A stretch of 47,028 bases of DNA from an uncultured Muribaculaceae bacterium (GCA_910583795.1 CAJTZQ010000027.1:1-47028); one strand, 5' to 3'. Shown: positions 17,222 through 25,800, counted from the first letter of the stretch. The notes: generated by a model from the sequence alone, not told the origin. Numbers and translations are program-made.

Positions 17222-17388
17222 ATAAGTACCTACGAAAAATAAATGTGCATATGATTGGCTTATAGTGTGAGCGAGATATGAAGCCGTGAAGATGGAATTA
17301 TGGGGTTCCATAACGACTGATGAACGGCTTTATAGGTTGCCGCGATATATGGCTGGCATGTGTTCATTTATTTTCCGTAGGTACTTAT
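17222..17388 (+). repeat. Fold-back structured element, copy 2
   Basis: A 167-bp element is bounded by 24-bp terminal inverted repeats (17222-17245 and 17365-17388, one mismatch). Its centre forms an AAGCCGT/ACGGCTT stem enclosing GAAGATGGA, a TTATGG/CCATAA hairpin with a GGTT loop, and GACTGATGA. The unpaired blocks align with copy 1 at 14134-14339, whereas the stem sequences differ and the pairing is kept. It has no ORF and lies 3' of cysS in the same orientation as copy 1. Confidence 0.75.
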
Positions 17389-17391
17389 AAT

Positions 17392-17425
17392 AAAAGGGAC
17401 GATCTTTCGATCGTCCCTTTTATTA
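17392..17425. terminator. Bidirectional terminator between cysS and ispG
   Basis: A perfect 13-bp stem AAAAGGGACGATC (17392-17404) pairs with 17409-17421 around TTTC. Runs of A on the left and T on the right let it serve both convergent transcripts. Confidence 0.88.
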
Positions 17426-17456
17426 TATATCTTCAATGTTATTTATACCTTATTTC

Positions 17457-19076
17457 TTACTTTTCATTGATGAGGGCAAGGAGTTCCTCTATAGCATCTT
17501 CCGACGGGATGTTTTTCTTGACCAGTGTCTTCCCTTTATATAGACTCACCTTGCCCGGACCGGCACCGACATAACCATAATCGGCGTCAGCCATCTCTCC
17601 GGGTCCATTGACAATGCAACCCATAACCCCTATTTTCAAACCTTTCAATCCTTGAGTCGCCGCTTTAACTTCCTTAAGAGTTTTCTGCAGATCAAACAAT
17701 GTTCTTCCGCAACTTGGGCAAGCTATGTATTCTGTTTTACTTATTCTCAGTCTTGCAGCCTGAAGAAGACCCAACGCCACAGAATTAATTTCATCATGTG
17801 AGAATGCCGAGGCTTCTATGGAAATACCGGCTCCATAGCCGCCAAGTAATAGAGGTCCGAAATCTGCACCGGATTTAATCTGAAGATCCTCTATATCAGT
17901 ATCGTCATAACCCATGTGAATGAATACCGGATTTTTTCCTCCCTTGGCAACAAAACGGTCTATCCATGAGGCAATCTCGCCTGGACGGTTGACATTATCG
18001 GAATAAACAACAACCGGGGTTTCATCATCAAATAAGACCGGCTCAGAAGCTGCGTCCACTCTATGCCATGCTCCCGGAATTGCAGGGAAATCGATACCGG
18101 CAACCAAAGGATAATTCACCCTTTCAAAACCGGGAACAGGTACAGCTTTGTCCCGACTCATACCTTCCAATTTTTCCAAAGGTTCCACAACCTTCGTTTG
18201 GCATTCCCGACTGCATACATAATCTCTCAGCTTGCGGGCAACGGGAATTTCCATTTCCGGATCTTCTGTCAGCGAAACCCTGATCGTATCCCCGAGACCT
18301 TCTCCAAGGAGAGTTCCTATTCCTACAGCACTTTTTATTCTTCCGTCTTCTCCATCCCCGGCCTCGGTCACTCCAAGATGAAGCGGGAAGCACATTCCCT
18401 CCTCCTTCATCTTTTTATCAAGAAGCCGGACTGTATCAACCATAACAACAACATTCGATGCCTTTATAGAGATGACGATATTATCGAAATTTTCCTCTTT
18501 ACAGACACGCAGAAACTCCAACACTGATTCTACCATACCGGCAGGCGTGTCGCCATATCTGCTCATGATCCTGTCTGATAAAGAACCATGATTCACCCCA
18601 AGTCTGACAGCTGTGTCATGTTGTTTGCAAATATTTAGAAAAGGAACGAGAGTGTCACGTATTTTCTTGACTTCTTCAGCATATTCTTCATCAGTGAAAT
18701 CTAATTTTTTGAATGTGCGTGCGGCATCCACGAAATTACCGGGATTAATTCTGACCTTTTCACAAGTTGTGGCAGCCTTAAATGCGGCATTCGGATTAAA
18801 ATGCACATCAGCTACCAAAGGCACATTACAACCGGCGGAATCAAGACCTTTCCTGATTTCCGCCATATTTTCCGCCTCACGCACTCCTTGAGTTGTCAGA
18901 CGAACAATCTCACCTCCTGCTTCCGCAATGCGCAAAGCCTGAGCCACACTTCCTTCCGTATCAAGTGTGGAAGTATTGTTCATCGACTGAATACGCACCG
19001 GATTGTCACCTCCTATTTTAACACTTCCTGCGTGCGCTACACTACTTGCACGCCTTTTATAATTATATATGCTCAT
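17457..19076 (-). CDS. ispG: 4-hydroxy-3-methylbut-2-en-1-yl diphosphate synthase (long form)
   Basis: 539-aa [4Fe-4S] enzyme of the MEP isoprenoid pathway, converting MEcPP to HMBPP. The N-terminal TIM barrel (about 1-280) contains the GGDNPVRIQSM and ADVHFNP motifs. An insert domain spans about 280-430, as in plant and Bacteroidota long-form IspG. The C-terminal cluster domain shows CPSCGRTLF (Cys453, Cys456) and GCIVNGPGE (Cys487), the three expected cluster ligands. The start at 19076 gives MSIYNYKRR. Intact. Confidence 0.95.
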   Translation of the reverse strand: MSIYNYKRRASSVAHAGSVKIGGDNPVRIQSMNNTSTLDTEGSVAQALRIAEAGGEIVRLTTQGVREAENMAEIRKGLDSAGCNVPLVADVHFNPNAAFKAATTCEKVRINPGNFVDAARTFKKLDFTDEEYAEEVKKIRDTLVPFLNICKQHDTAVRLGVNHGSLSDRIMSRYGDTPAGMVESVLEFLRVCKEENFDNIVISIKASNVVVMVDTVRLLDKKMKEEGMCFPLHLGVTEAGDGEDGRIKSAVGIGTLLGEGLGDTIRVSLTEDPEMEIPVARKLRDYVCSRECQTKVVEPLEKLEGMSRDKAVPVPGFERVNYPLVAGIDFPAIPGAWHRVDAASEPVLFDDETPVVVYSDNVNRPGEIASWIDRFVAKGGKNPVFIHMGYDDTDIEDLQIKSGADFGPLLLGGYGAGISIEASAFSHDEINSVALGLLQAARLRISKTEYIACPSCGRTLFDLQKTLKEVKAATQGLKGLKIGVMGCIVNGPGEMADADYGYVGAGPGKVSLYKGKTLVKKNIPSEDAIEELLALINEK

Positions 19077-19123
19077 TATTGTTGTCTAATTTTAATTTTA
19101 CGAATCAACACCCAGATGTTGAA

Positions 19124-19966
19124 TCATTTGATCATTGTCAAGAAAAATACGCTACAGAAACCTACGGCGTAGCCGGCAAGAACTTGCCACACGGTATGCC
19201 TGCCGAGCCAAACCCGGGCAGACCCGAGCAATCCGGCAAGCGCAATGGTGAGCATCAGCCAGAAGAAAATATCCGGCTCAGGCGAACCGTCTTTTGCTAT
19301 CTTTATAAGCAATGCCACCACGCCTGCAATTCCCGCGGCATGGGCAGATATCTTCCATTTTAAATTAATAATAAGATTGACAAATGCCGCAATACCTCCT
19401 CCGGCGAAAAAAAGAGATAGCCATTGCGGTGCTCCCTTGGAATACATAAACCAGGCTGTCACTAAAAATCCTACAATTGAAATGACGTATGGAATAAGCC
19501 TTTCCTTTTGCCCGTTGAGACCCAGATCGTCCACAATACCCATCTTTTTTAAAAGGACTATCAAAATCATGGGTACGACAACATTTATCCCTGCCACTAT
19601 CAAGGTAAACACCACTCTCATCCCCATAGGAGCCACATCAAGTATCGACAGTCCAAAAGCAAGCATAAGTCCGTAGACAGGCATCAGCAATGGCACCAAT
19701 ATCCACGACAAGATATGGGAAGCTCCTGTGATTGTTCTCTCAACCGGGGTCTCGTCATCATCCTTGTTCTTATTATTTTTGTTAGGCACGGAATGTGTCG
19801 GTTCAGGCGACAGGTCCGCCGCCGGCTCCTGATCTGATGGCTCCGGTGATTGTTTACGATCGTCTCCAAAAAGACTTCCCTCTCTCTTGTTGAGACTGAA
19901 ATTATCATCCGTCTTCCCATCGGGAGACGGCACTTCCGGATAATATGATGACGTATCAATCGGCAT
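19124..19966 (-). CDS. PAP2-like integral membrane protein
   Basis: 280 aa. The first about 85 residues are hydrophilic and acidic, then about six membrane segments follow. The C-terminal part resembles the PAP2 lipid-phosphatase family, with KISAHAAGIAG in place of PSGH and ARVWLGRHTVWQ in place of SRxxxxxHxxxD. The two histidines are kept but the last Asp is Gln and the RP motif is not evident. It may be a divergent phosphatase or inactive. It lies between ispG and an RluA-family gene on the same strand with short gaps, so co-transcription is likely. Confidence 0.6.
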   Translation of the reverse strand: MPIDTSSYYPEVPSPDGKTDDNFSLNKREGSLFGDDRKQSPEPSDQEPAADLSPEPTHSVPNKNNKNKDDDETPVERTITGASHILSWILVPLLMPVYGLMLAFGLSILDVAPMGMRVVFTLIVAGINVVVPMILIVLLKKMGIVDDLGLNGQKERLIPYVISIVGFLVTAWFMYSKGAPQWLSLFFAGGGIAAFVNLIINLKWKISAHAAGIAGVVALLIKIAKDGSPEPDIFFWLMLTIALAGLLGSARVWLGRHTVWQVLAGYAVGFCSVFFLTMIK

Positions 19967-20002
19967 AGTTCTGATATTTTTTCAATATTACATGTCCATC
20001 GG

Positions 20003-20953
20003 TCAATGTTTGAATTCTTTTGGACCCATTCCATTTACCGCATTTAAAAACTTTGCGGGTACAGGCTGCTCGAAACGCATGTCCTTTTTTGTTATGGGAT
20101 GCGCAAATCTCAATGTCCGGGCATGAAGGCACAACCTGTGAAGCCGACTCTCTTTTGCTCCATATTTCCTATCTCCCATTATTGGATGACCCATCTCGGA
20201 AGCATGTACCCTGATCTGGTTCTTTCTTCCGGTGTCAAGAGAAAACTCCACAAGCGACAGTCCGTTGGCCCGCTTAAGAACCTTATATCTGGTCAAAGCA
20301 AGTTTCCCATCGTCTGAATCTTTTGTAGAATACACCACAAATTGAGAATTTTCCGCAAGCCTACTTTTTATAAAACCTTCGTCTTCTTCTACATATCCCT
20401 CCAAAAGAGCCACATAAAGACGATCAAGCACCATGTTGTTCCAATTATGTCTCAGCGTCTCCTGCGCCTCTTCAGTTTTTGCGAACATCATAAGTCCTGA
20501 TGTATCGCGGTCAAGACGATGCACAACATACAACTTATTGGCGGGATTTTGCTTCTTAATATAATCCCTAAGGATGTCATAAGCGGTTTCCTCCTTTCGA
20601 TGACTTTGAGTGCCGACTGAAAGAAGACCATATCCTTTGTTGATCACAATAATATCATCATCTTCATACACAAGCTGTATTCTCGCATGTTTAAACACTA
20701 CAAAAGGACGTGAAATATTCACCTTGACAATTCCTCCTGTCACAATCGGTGCATCAAATGCAGTCGTAACCACGCCGTCTACCATTATATGTCCGTAGCG
20801 TAGCCAGGTTTTTAGATCATTTCGGCTTTTGTTGGGGAAATGCTCCCCTACAAAAGCAAGAAGCGGTTTAATCTCTTCACTCTCGTTAGTCCATGTCAAT
20901 ACACGGTCTTCACGAAAAGGCATTCGATTGCTTTGCTGTCTGTTTCTTGCCAT
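20003..20953 (-). CDS. RluA-family 23S rRNA/tRNA pseudouridine synthase
   Basis: 316-aa enzyme. An S4-like RNA-binding segment comes first (about 33-75, NDLKTWLRYGHIMVDG). The catalytic domain follows with the family motif HRLDRDTSG, whose Asp attacks the uridine, and later DTGRKNQIRVH. It converts uridines in rRNA or tRNA to pseudouridine. Whether it is RluD, RluC or another member cannot be decided from motifs. It is in the ispG-PAP2-like operon direction, 36 nt before the PAP2-like gene. Confidence 0.88.
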   Translation of the reverse strand: MARNRQQSNRMPFREDRVLTWTNESEEIKPLLAFVGEHFPNKSRNDLKTWLRYGHIMVDGVVTTAFDAPIVTGGIVKVNISRPFVVFKHARIQLVYEDDDIIVINKGYGLLSVGTQSHRKEETAYDILRDYIKKQNPANKLYVVHRLDRDTSGLMMFAKTEEAQETLRHNWNNMVLDRLYVALLEGYVEEDEGFIKSRLAENSQFVVYSTKDSDDGKLALTRYKVLKRANGLSLVEFSLDTGRKNQIRVHASEMGHPIMGDRKYGAKESRLHRLCLHARTLRFAHPITKKDMRFEQPVPAKFLNAVNGMGPKEFKH

Positions 20954-21055
20954 ATATTTATAACAACCCTAAAAGGATTATGTATACAGTAACTGTCTAA
21001 ATTATGATACGCCTGACAATATTTTTCAGGCTCTCATCTATATTAAAACGAAGTT

Positions 21056-22369
21056 TTATGGGTTATAGTGCAACAATGACCATGAATCCTCTGTTCCTGC
21101 AGCTTTTCTCAACATGTTATTGCCGAATCTACAGTAAAGACACTTCCTGGCATCGCAATATTCTTTCTTAAGATGGAGCAAAGCCTGCGATCTCCACGCA
21201 TTTTCTGCTTTCAAGCCATATGTTTCCCATTGCCTTGTCACACCATTATTTTCTCCCGGAAGATTTTCAAGAATAGACTGACCTTTTTCAGAGATATCAA
21301 CATCACCCCTAATTGCCCCGAAAGCATAGAGCAAAGGGGCTACAACATTTATAATCAAAAGAGTCACACTTGTGTCGGAAAGGGAATCAGAAGCACATCT
21401 CGCCTCCATATCGAAAGAGAAATGATTATGCCAATATCCGTCAAGACGCCAATGAAACAATTCCCTAAGCTTCTCTGCATTTCTGCCACAAGAAACTATT
21501 TCAGAAAAAAGTGAAAAGCCTCCTTCGCATGCCTTCGAAAGATAGGCTATTCTTCTGTGTGGGAAATTTTGTGGTCGTGTCCTGGCATACTTCCATAATC
21601 CCTGACGCATGGGACGCAGACCATATTTTCTTGCAAGAAAATAATATTCCCTGCATAAAAACTGATAATATTCGTCAAAAATATGAAGCGACGAATCAAG
21701 CATTGCCGCTTGTCCGAAAAGAAGCGCCTGGAGTTGAAGCGGATTGTCTGAATGATGATGAAGATATTTCAGAGGTAATGATCGGGCAAGCATCTCAAAT
21801 GGATCACCATTGAGACCGAATCCTAAAGCACGCGCAAAAATAATGAAACACGTCTGTTCCCAATCATTTCCTGTTGCCGAATTCAAGTCTATCACTCTTT
21901 GCGCTTTTGCCTGGATCCTTTCCACTGCGAGTGTCTCAAGCCAATCTGTGATAGACAATGAATGAATACCCGACAATGATTCACCGCATCTTATCCCGGA
22001 AATCTCAGAAGACAAAGATGAAAACGTTCGAAAAAAATCTTCAGGCATTGTAATTTCCACCTGAGGAATAAGCGAGCCGTCGCTTCTGTGTATCCTACAG
22101 TCTGACACTCCTACAACATGCAATATAATCCCGTCGTAAGCCGGGTCAGCATGATGCCCGTGACGATGCCAATCTGATGCCTTTACATGTATTTCCACAT
22201 TTCCAGCCCATTCTATTCCATCCATAATGATTTTTGAATTAAAAAAATCAGGACCGGAATCTGTATTAAGTCTGCCGGGATCAAGCACCTCAATTTCTGA
22301 ACCTCCACATTCATGGAGCTTCCTGCCGAACATTCTCGACTTCCACAGATATTGATAAAGTTTTTCCAT
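21056..22369 (-). CDS. DUF2851 family protein
   Basis: 437 aa. The opening MEKLYQYLWKSRMFG with PGRLNTDSGPDFFNSKI and GNVEIHVKASDWHRHGHH is diagnostic of DUF2851, a Bacteroidota family of unknown function. The His- and Asp-rich N-terminal block (NVEIH, DWHRHGH) looks like a nuclease or metal site, but this is conjecture. The C-terminus has a Cys-rich tail (EYCDARKCLYCRFG). It is intact, with about 100 nt to the downstream RluA-family gene. Confidence 0.85.
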   Translation of the reverse strand: MEKLYQYLWKSRMFGRKLHECGGSEIEVLDPGRLNTDSGPDFFNSKIIMDGIEWAGNVEIHVKASDWHRHGHHADPAYDGIILHVVGVSDCRIHRSDGSLIPQVEITMPEDFFRTFSSLSSEISGIRCGESLSGIHSLSITDWLETLAVERIQAKAQRVIDLNSATGNDWEQTCFIIFARALGFGLNGDPFEMLARSLPLKYLHHHSDNPLQLQALLFGQAAMLDSSLHIFDEYYQFLCREYYFLARKYGLRPMRQGLWKYARTRPQNFPHRRIAYLSKACEGGFSLFSEIVSCGRNAEKLRELFHWRLDGYWHNHFSFDMEARCASDSLSDTSVTLLIINVVAPLLYAFGAIRGDVDISEKGQSILENLPGENNGVTRQWETYGLKAENAWRSQALLHLKKEYCDARKCLYCRFGNNMLRKAAGTEDSWSLLHYNP

Positions 22370-22503
22370 GACCGGAATTCAGAGTCTCGAGGATAGACAT
22401 GTTATTTTATGCAAAAATACATATTTTATATCATATAATCATCTGGAAAATCAAAAGATTTGAACAAAATCATAATATTCGTTAAAAAATATGCACATTA
22501 CAC

Positions 22504-22534
22504 TTGAATTTTTATCCAATTTACATTAACTTTG
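22504..22534 (+). promoter_or_regulatory. Promoter of short non-coding unit A
   Basis: TTG at 22504-22506 (the TTTG-like -33) and TAACTTTG at 22527-22534 are 20 nt apart. Transcription should start near 22540, at the sequence shared with unit B. Confidence 0.65.
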
Positions 22535-22537
22535 CAC

Positions 22538-22608
22538 TGTGTTTTTCATAGTATAATTAAGATTAAGGTTTCAGTCTATTTCTTTGGGAAAAGAAATAGA
22601 CTTTTTTA
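22538..22608 (+). ncRNA. Candidate small RNA or conserved leader, unit A
   Basis: Downstream of the promoter lies GTGTTTTTCATAGTAT, then AGATTAAGGTT, then a 12-bp terminator hairpin (22573-22584 with 22591-22602) and TTTTTT. No ORF fits in the 70 nt. Unit B at 24555-24619 has the same leader but a different hairpin. The next gene on this strand is far away and the adjacent rubrerythrin gene is opposite, so a stand-alone transcript is likely. Confidence 0.6.
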
Positions 22609-22615
22609 ATAAATA

Positions 22616-22641
22616 TGCGCCCGGAATTTCTTTCGGGCGCA
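22616..22641. terminator. Hairpin downstream of rubrerythrin
   Basis: TGCGCCCG (22616-22623) pairs with CGGGCGCA (22634-22641). On the minus strand it follows the rubrerythrin stop after about 30 nt and is followed by an AT-rich tract. It probably terminates that gene and backs up unit A on the other strand. Confidence 0.6.
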
Positions 22642-22673
22642 CTAATTTAATTATTTATAATTATGATTTCGGG

Positions 22674-23261
22674 TTATACGTTATCTTCCTCAGGCATGAA
22701 ATGCTGATAAGGATGTGAACATGCAGGGCATTTCTCCGGTGGTTGAACTCCTTCATAGATATATCCGCATACGAGGCATTGCCACTTGATCGGTTTCTCA
22801 CGTTTCCATACCGTGCCGTTCTCTATCTGAGATCTCATCAATTCGAAACGCTCTTTATGACGATTTTCTATTGTCGCTATAGCCCTGAAAACTTTAGCAA
22901 TATCGGGGAATCCTTCTTCATCAGCTACGTCGGCTGATTTCTGATACATCTCAACTCCCTCTTTCTGTTCCTCTTCGGCTGCTACAGCCAAGTTATCTAC
23001 CGTAGGGGTCAAAATTCCCGGATCAATACTGAGTTGATCGGTCATTACAGGCCCGTTGGTAAGGTATTTTAGGAATATCTTTGCATGATGAAGCTCATTG
23101 TCGGCTGTCTCCGTAAAAATATTTGCGAAATGGAAATACGATTCTTTCTGTGCCGACTGAGAAAAATATGTGTAGCGTGAATAAGCTGTCGACTCTGCAA
23201 CATAGGCATTTGCAAGATTTCTCTCTGTCTTTGTGCCTTTAAGGCTTTTTGTGTCTGCCAT
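22674..23261 (-). CDS. rbr: Rubrerythrin
   Basis: 195-aa non-heme iron peroxidase that detoxifies hydrogen peroxide in anaerobes. The N-terminal ferritin-like domain carries diiron ligands in ETADNELHHAKIF (around Glu51-His59) and IENRHKERF (around Glu132-His135). The C-terminal rubredoxin domain has CLVCGY (Cys162, Cys165) and CPAC (Cys178, Cys181). Intact and normal length. The 263-nt upstream gap is long enough for oxidative-stress regulation, but I see no clear operator. Confidence 0.95.
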   Translation of the reverse strand: MADTKSLKGTKTERNLANAYVAESTAYSRYTYFSQSAQKESYFHFANIFTETADNELHHAKIFLKYLTNGPVMTDQLSIDPGILTPTVDNLAVAAEEEQKEGVEMYQKSADVADEEGFPDIAKVFRAIATIENRHKERFELMRSQIENGTVWKREKPIKWQCLVCGYIYEGVQPPEKCPACSHPYQHFMPEEDNV

Positions 23262-23524
23262 AATATATATAATTTAGAGCATAAGGTTCAAACGGCTGGC
23301 TCTTGGTCTTTTGGCAATCTGAAGTCGCGATAAAACAAGAATACCGCCGACGCCCTTAAGCTAAGTTGGAAATGTATGTCTGTCTATATCTTAACACCGT
23401 CTGCAATAAATGGTTTATAAAAAATATAGTTTTATTCTAATCCAATAACCAAATACCCTTTGACAACTTCTCCTTAAAAGGTCAGGAGCTTGTAAAACTA
23501 ATTTTTTTTGAGTAAATTCGCATC

Positions 23525-24319
23525 ATGACCGAAAAACTGACTGCAATAGTATTAGACATAACCAGGCATAACGACAAACTGAATGTCATAACTCTATACA
23601 CGCGTTCTCGCGGGCGTTTGTCTTTTCTGTCGCCTGCAGGCGCAGGAAAAAACGGACGATTACGGCAGGCTCGTCTTCAACCGCTTGCAGTAATCGAGGC
23701 AGACATAAATTTTCGGAATTCTTCAGAATTGCAAAGGCTCGGATCATTTTCTTTACATAACGTTTGGCGTGATCTATACTTTAATCCTATCAAACAGTTA
23801 ATGACGCTGTTCCTTTCCGAATTTCTTAACAAACTTCTCAGGGCGACAATGCCTGATGAAAATCTCTGGGACTTTATTTATAAGTCACTGACACTTCTCG
23901 ACAACATGCAAACGGGAATCGGCAACTTTCATATTACATTCCTGTCTTCGCTGCTTCCCTTTGTTGGAATACAACCGGACCATACCCAATACATGCCGGG
24001 GTTCTTGTTTGATATGCAATCAGGCACATTCAGAAGAGACAATCTATATTTAGAGAATTCACTCTTGAAAAATCATGTCTCAGAATCCAAAACCCACATA
24101 CCGGGACATACCCCAGATCATTCTGCAATACTGACAGGAGAAGAGGCACGCTTTGCCGCTACCCTATGCCGTTTGAATTTCTCCAACATGCGTGCCCTAC
24201 GGCTGTCGGGTCAACAAAGGGTTAACATCCTTCAACGTCTTTTGCAATACTATTCTTTCCATTTTCCCGGGTCGGGAAATCTAAAATCTCTCGACATTAT
24301 TCACGAATTATTCCATTAA
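23525..24319 (+). CDS. recO: DNA repair protein RecO
   Basis: 264 aa. RecO loads RecA with RecR and anneals SSB-coated single strands in gap repair. The N-terminal OB-fold shows AIVLDITRHNDKLNVITLYTRSRGR, and the helical region shows FLSEFLNKLLR and LPFVGIQPD. Only one cysteine is present, so the zinc-finger cysteines of many RecO proteins are absent, as is usual in Bacteroidota. A TAAATTCG sequence ends 4 nt before the ATG, suggesting a very short leader. It stands alone. Confidence 0.85.
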   Translation: MTEKLTAIVLDITRHNDKLNVITLYTRSRGRLSFLSPAGAGKNGRLRQARLQPLAVIEADINFRNSSELQRLGSFSLHNVWRDLYFNPIKQLMTLFLSEFLNKLLRATMPDENLWDFIYKSLTLLDNMQTGIGNFHITFLSSLLPFVGIQPDHTQYMPGFLFDMQSGTFRRDNLYLENSLLKNHVSESKTHIPGHTPDHSAILTGEEARFAATLCRLNFSNMRALRLSGQQRVNILQRLLQYYSFHFPGSGNLKSLDIIHELFH

Positions 24320-24543
24320 AAATCCAAAAAATTCATTTTTAGCAATTTGACATTTGATTTATAATATTCAGCCTAATCTCGCACATTACAACTGACGCTA
24401 TTCCATATTGCAATAAAAACATTTTACAAATTGCAACAAAAACACCCTTTATAGCCATCCTCAAAAGCACTTAACAAGCGTTAAATTAAGCGTTTGGATT
24501 AAAAATTTTCCTCAAATAATTTTTTTGTTACCAAAAACTATAT

Positions 24544-24551
24544 TAACTTTG
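24544..24551 (+). promoter_or_regulatory. Promoter of short non-coding unit B
   Basis: The TAACTTTG -7 box is followed by GCA, as in unit A. A TTTG lies at 24524-24527, but the spacing (16 nt) is shorter than usual. Confidence 0.6.
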
Positions 24552-24554
24552 CAT

Positions 24555-24619
24555 CGTGTTTTTCATGGTATTAGATTTAAGGTTAGAGGATTAGTTGTCG
24601 AGAGACACCTAATCTTTTT
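24555..24619 (+). ncRNA. Candidate small RNA or conserved leader, unit B
   Basis: The leader GTGTTTTTCATGGTATTAG followed by ATTTAAGGTTA matches unit A at 22538-22608. It ends in a different terminator hairpin (24589-24599 with 24604-24614, one mismatch) and TTTTTG. No ORF is present. The shared leader with a non-conserved but structure-keeping terminator suggests a small-RNA family rather than a protein gene. Confidence 0.6.
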
Positions 24620-24672
24620 GTTTTACTATATTTTGTTTCTGAATATCCAACTCTTTTTTATACTTTTATAAT

Positions 24673-24715
24673 AAAAACTGAAGGACATCTCTGACATGAT
24701 GTCCTTCAGTTTTTT
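24673..24715. terminator. Bidirectional terminator after queA
   Basis: A 17-bp stem pairs 24673-24689 with 24698-24714 around an 8-nt loop, with A-run and T-run tails. On the minus strand it ends the ftsX-queA operon. Confidence 0.88.
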
Positions 24716-24736
24716 ATAATTGATTTTACACTTGGG

Positions 24737-25789
24737 TCAACGCAAAATAAGCATCGCGTCGCCATAAGCTCCAAAATGATACTTTTCCTTAACAGCGACA
24801 TCGTATGCCTTCATAACAAGGTCGAAACCTCCAAAAGCGCACACCATCATCAACATCGTGCTGAGAGGCATGTGGAAATTCGACACCAATGAATTGCAGA
24901 CAGTGAAATCGTATGGAGGGAAAATAAATTTATTTGTCCATCCTTCAAAAGTCATCAAATGCCCGTCCATGCATACGGCAGTTGCCACAGCACGAAGCAC
25001 TGACGTTCCGACGGCACATACATTGGAATTGCGGTCTTTAGCGGCATTGACAATTCTTACAAGATCTTCATTCACAAACATCTCTTCTGAATCCATACGA
25101 TGCTTTGTAAGATCTTCCACATCGATATCTTTGAAATTACCTCTGCCACTATGCAATGTGAGAAAACCACGTTCCACGCCTTTAATTTCAAGACGCTTTA
25201 GAAGTTCCCTGCTGAAATGCAGACCCGCCGCAGGTGCCATAACGGCACCTTCGTTTTTTGCGAAAATACACTGATAACGGTCAGCATCCCAATCCTCCAC
25301 TTTGCGGGTGATATACTCCGGTAGAGGAGTTTCTCCGAGTGAATAAAGAGCTTCTTTAAATTCATCGTGCGGACCATCATAAAGGAATCTCAACGTTCTT
25401 CCTCGAGATGTTGTGTTGTCAATCACTTCCGCCACCATAGAATCGTCCTCTCCGAAATAAAGTTTATTGCCAATGCGGATTTTTCTGGCAGGCTCTACAA
25501 GCACATCCCAGAATTTGTTTTCCACATTTAACTCGCGCAGCAGAAACACCTCTATGCAAGCACCTGTTTTTTCCTTGTTGCCGTAAAGACGCGCCGGAAA
25601 AACCTTGGTATCATTGAAAATCATCACATCACCATCATCGAAATAATTAAGTATATCTTTGAAAATGTGGTGTGTGATTTCTCCTGTCTTGGCGTCAACT
25701 ACCATAAGTCGGCATTCATCGCGATTTTCAGAAGGATACTGTGCAATCAGATTCTCGGGGAGTTTGAATTTGAACTGCGATAATTTCAT
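24737..25789 (-). CDS. queA: S-adenosylmethionine:tRNA ribosyltransferase-isomerase
   Basis: 350-aa enzyme that transfers and isomerises the ribose of SAM onto preQ1 in tRNA to give epoxyqueuosine. Family features are LPENLIAQYPSENRDECRL at the start, IFNDTKVFPARLYG, the EYITRKVEDWDADRYQ region, MAPAAGLHF and FHMPLSTMLMMVCAF. Complete and of normal length. It is 11 nt after truB in the same operon, so two tRNA-modification genes are adjacent. Confidence 0.95.
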   Translation of the reverse strand: MKLSQFKFKLPENLIAQYPSENRDECRLMVVDAKTGEITHHIFKDILNYFDDGDVMIFNDTKVFPARLYGNKEKTGACIEVFLLRELNVENKFWDVLVEPARKIRIGNKLYFGEDDSMVAEVIDNTTSRGRTLRFLYDGPHDEFKEALYSLGETPLPEYITRKVEDWDADRYQCIFAKNEGAVMAPAAGLHFSRELLKRLEIKGVERGFLTLHSGRGNFKDIDVEDLTKHRMDSEEMFVNEDLVRIVNAAKDRNSNVCAVGTSVLRAVATAVCMDGHLMTFEGWTNKFIFPPYDFTVCNSLVSNFHMPLSTMLMMVCAFGGFDLVMKAYDVAVKEKYHFGAYGDAMLILR

Positions 25790-25800
25790 ATCTATTTTTA

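Larger units (their letters stand above)
22370..22673. other. Intergenic region between the DUF2851 and rubrerythrin genes
   Basis: It holds non-coding unit A with its promoter and terminator and the rubrerythrin-side hairpin. The rest (22370-22500) is AT-rich and presumably carries the minus-strand promoter of the DUF2851 gene, which I could not pinpoint. Confidence 0.5.
24320..24736. other. Intergenic region between recO and queA
   Basis: It holds non-coding unit B and the bidirectional terminator at 24673-24715. The first 200 bases (24320-24520) are AT-rich with no ORF. I see no other element there. Confidence 0.5.

Noticed and set aside
24858..25274. Long plus-strand frame inside queA
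   Set aside because: It is the antisense shadow of a well-conserved gene and resembles no protein.
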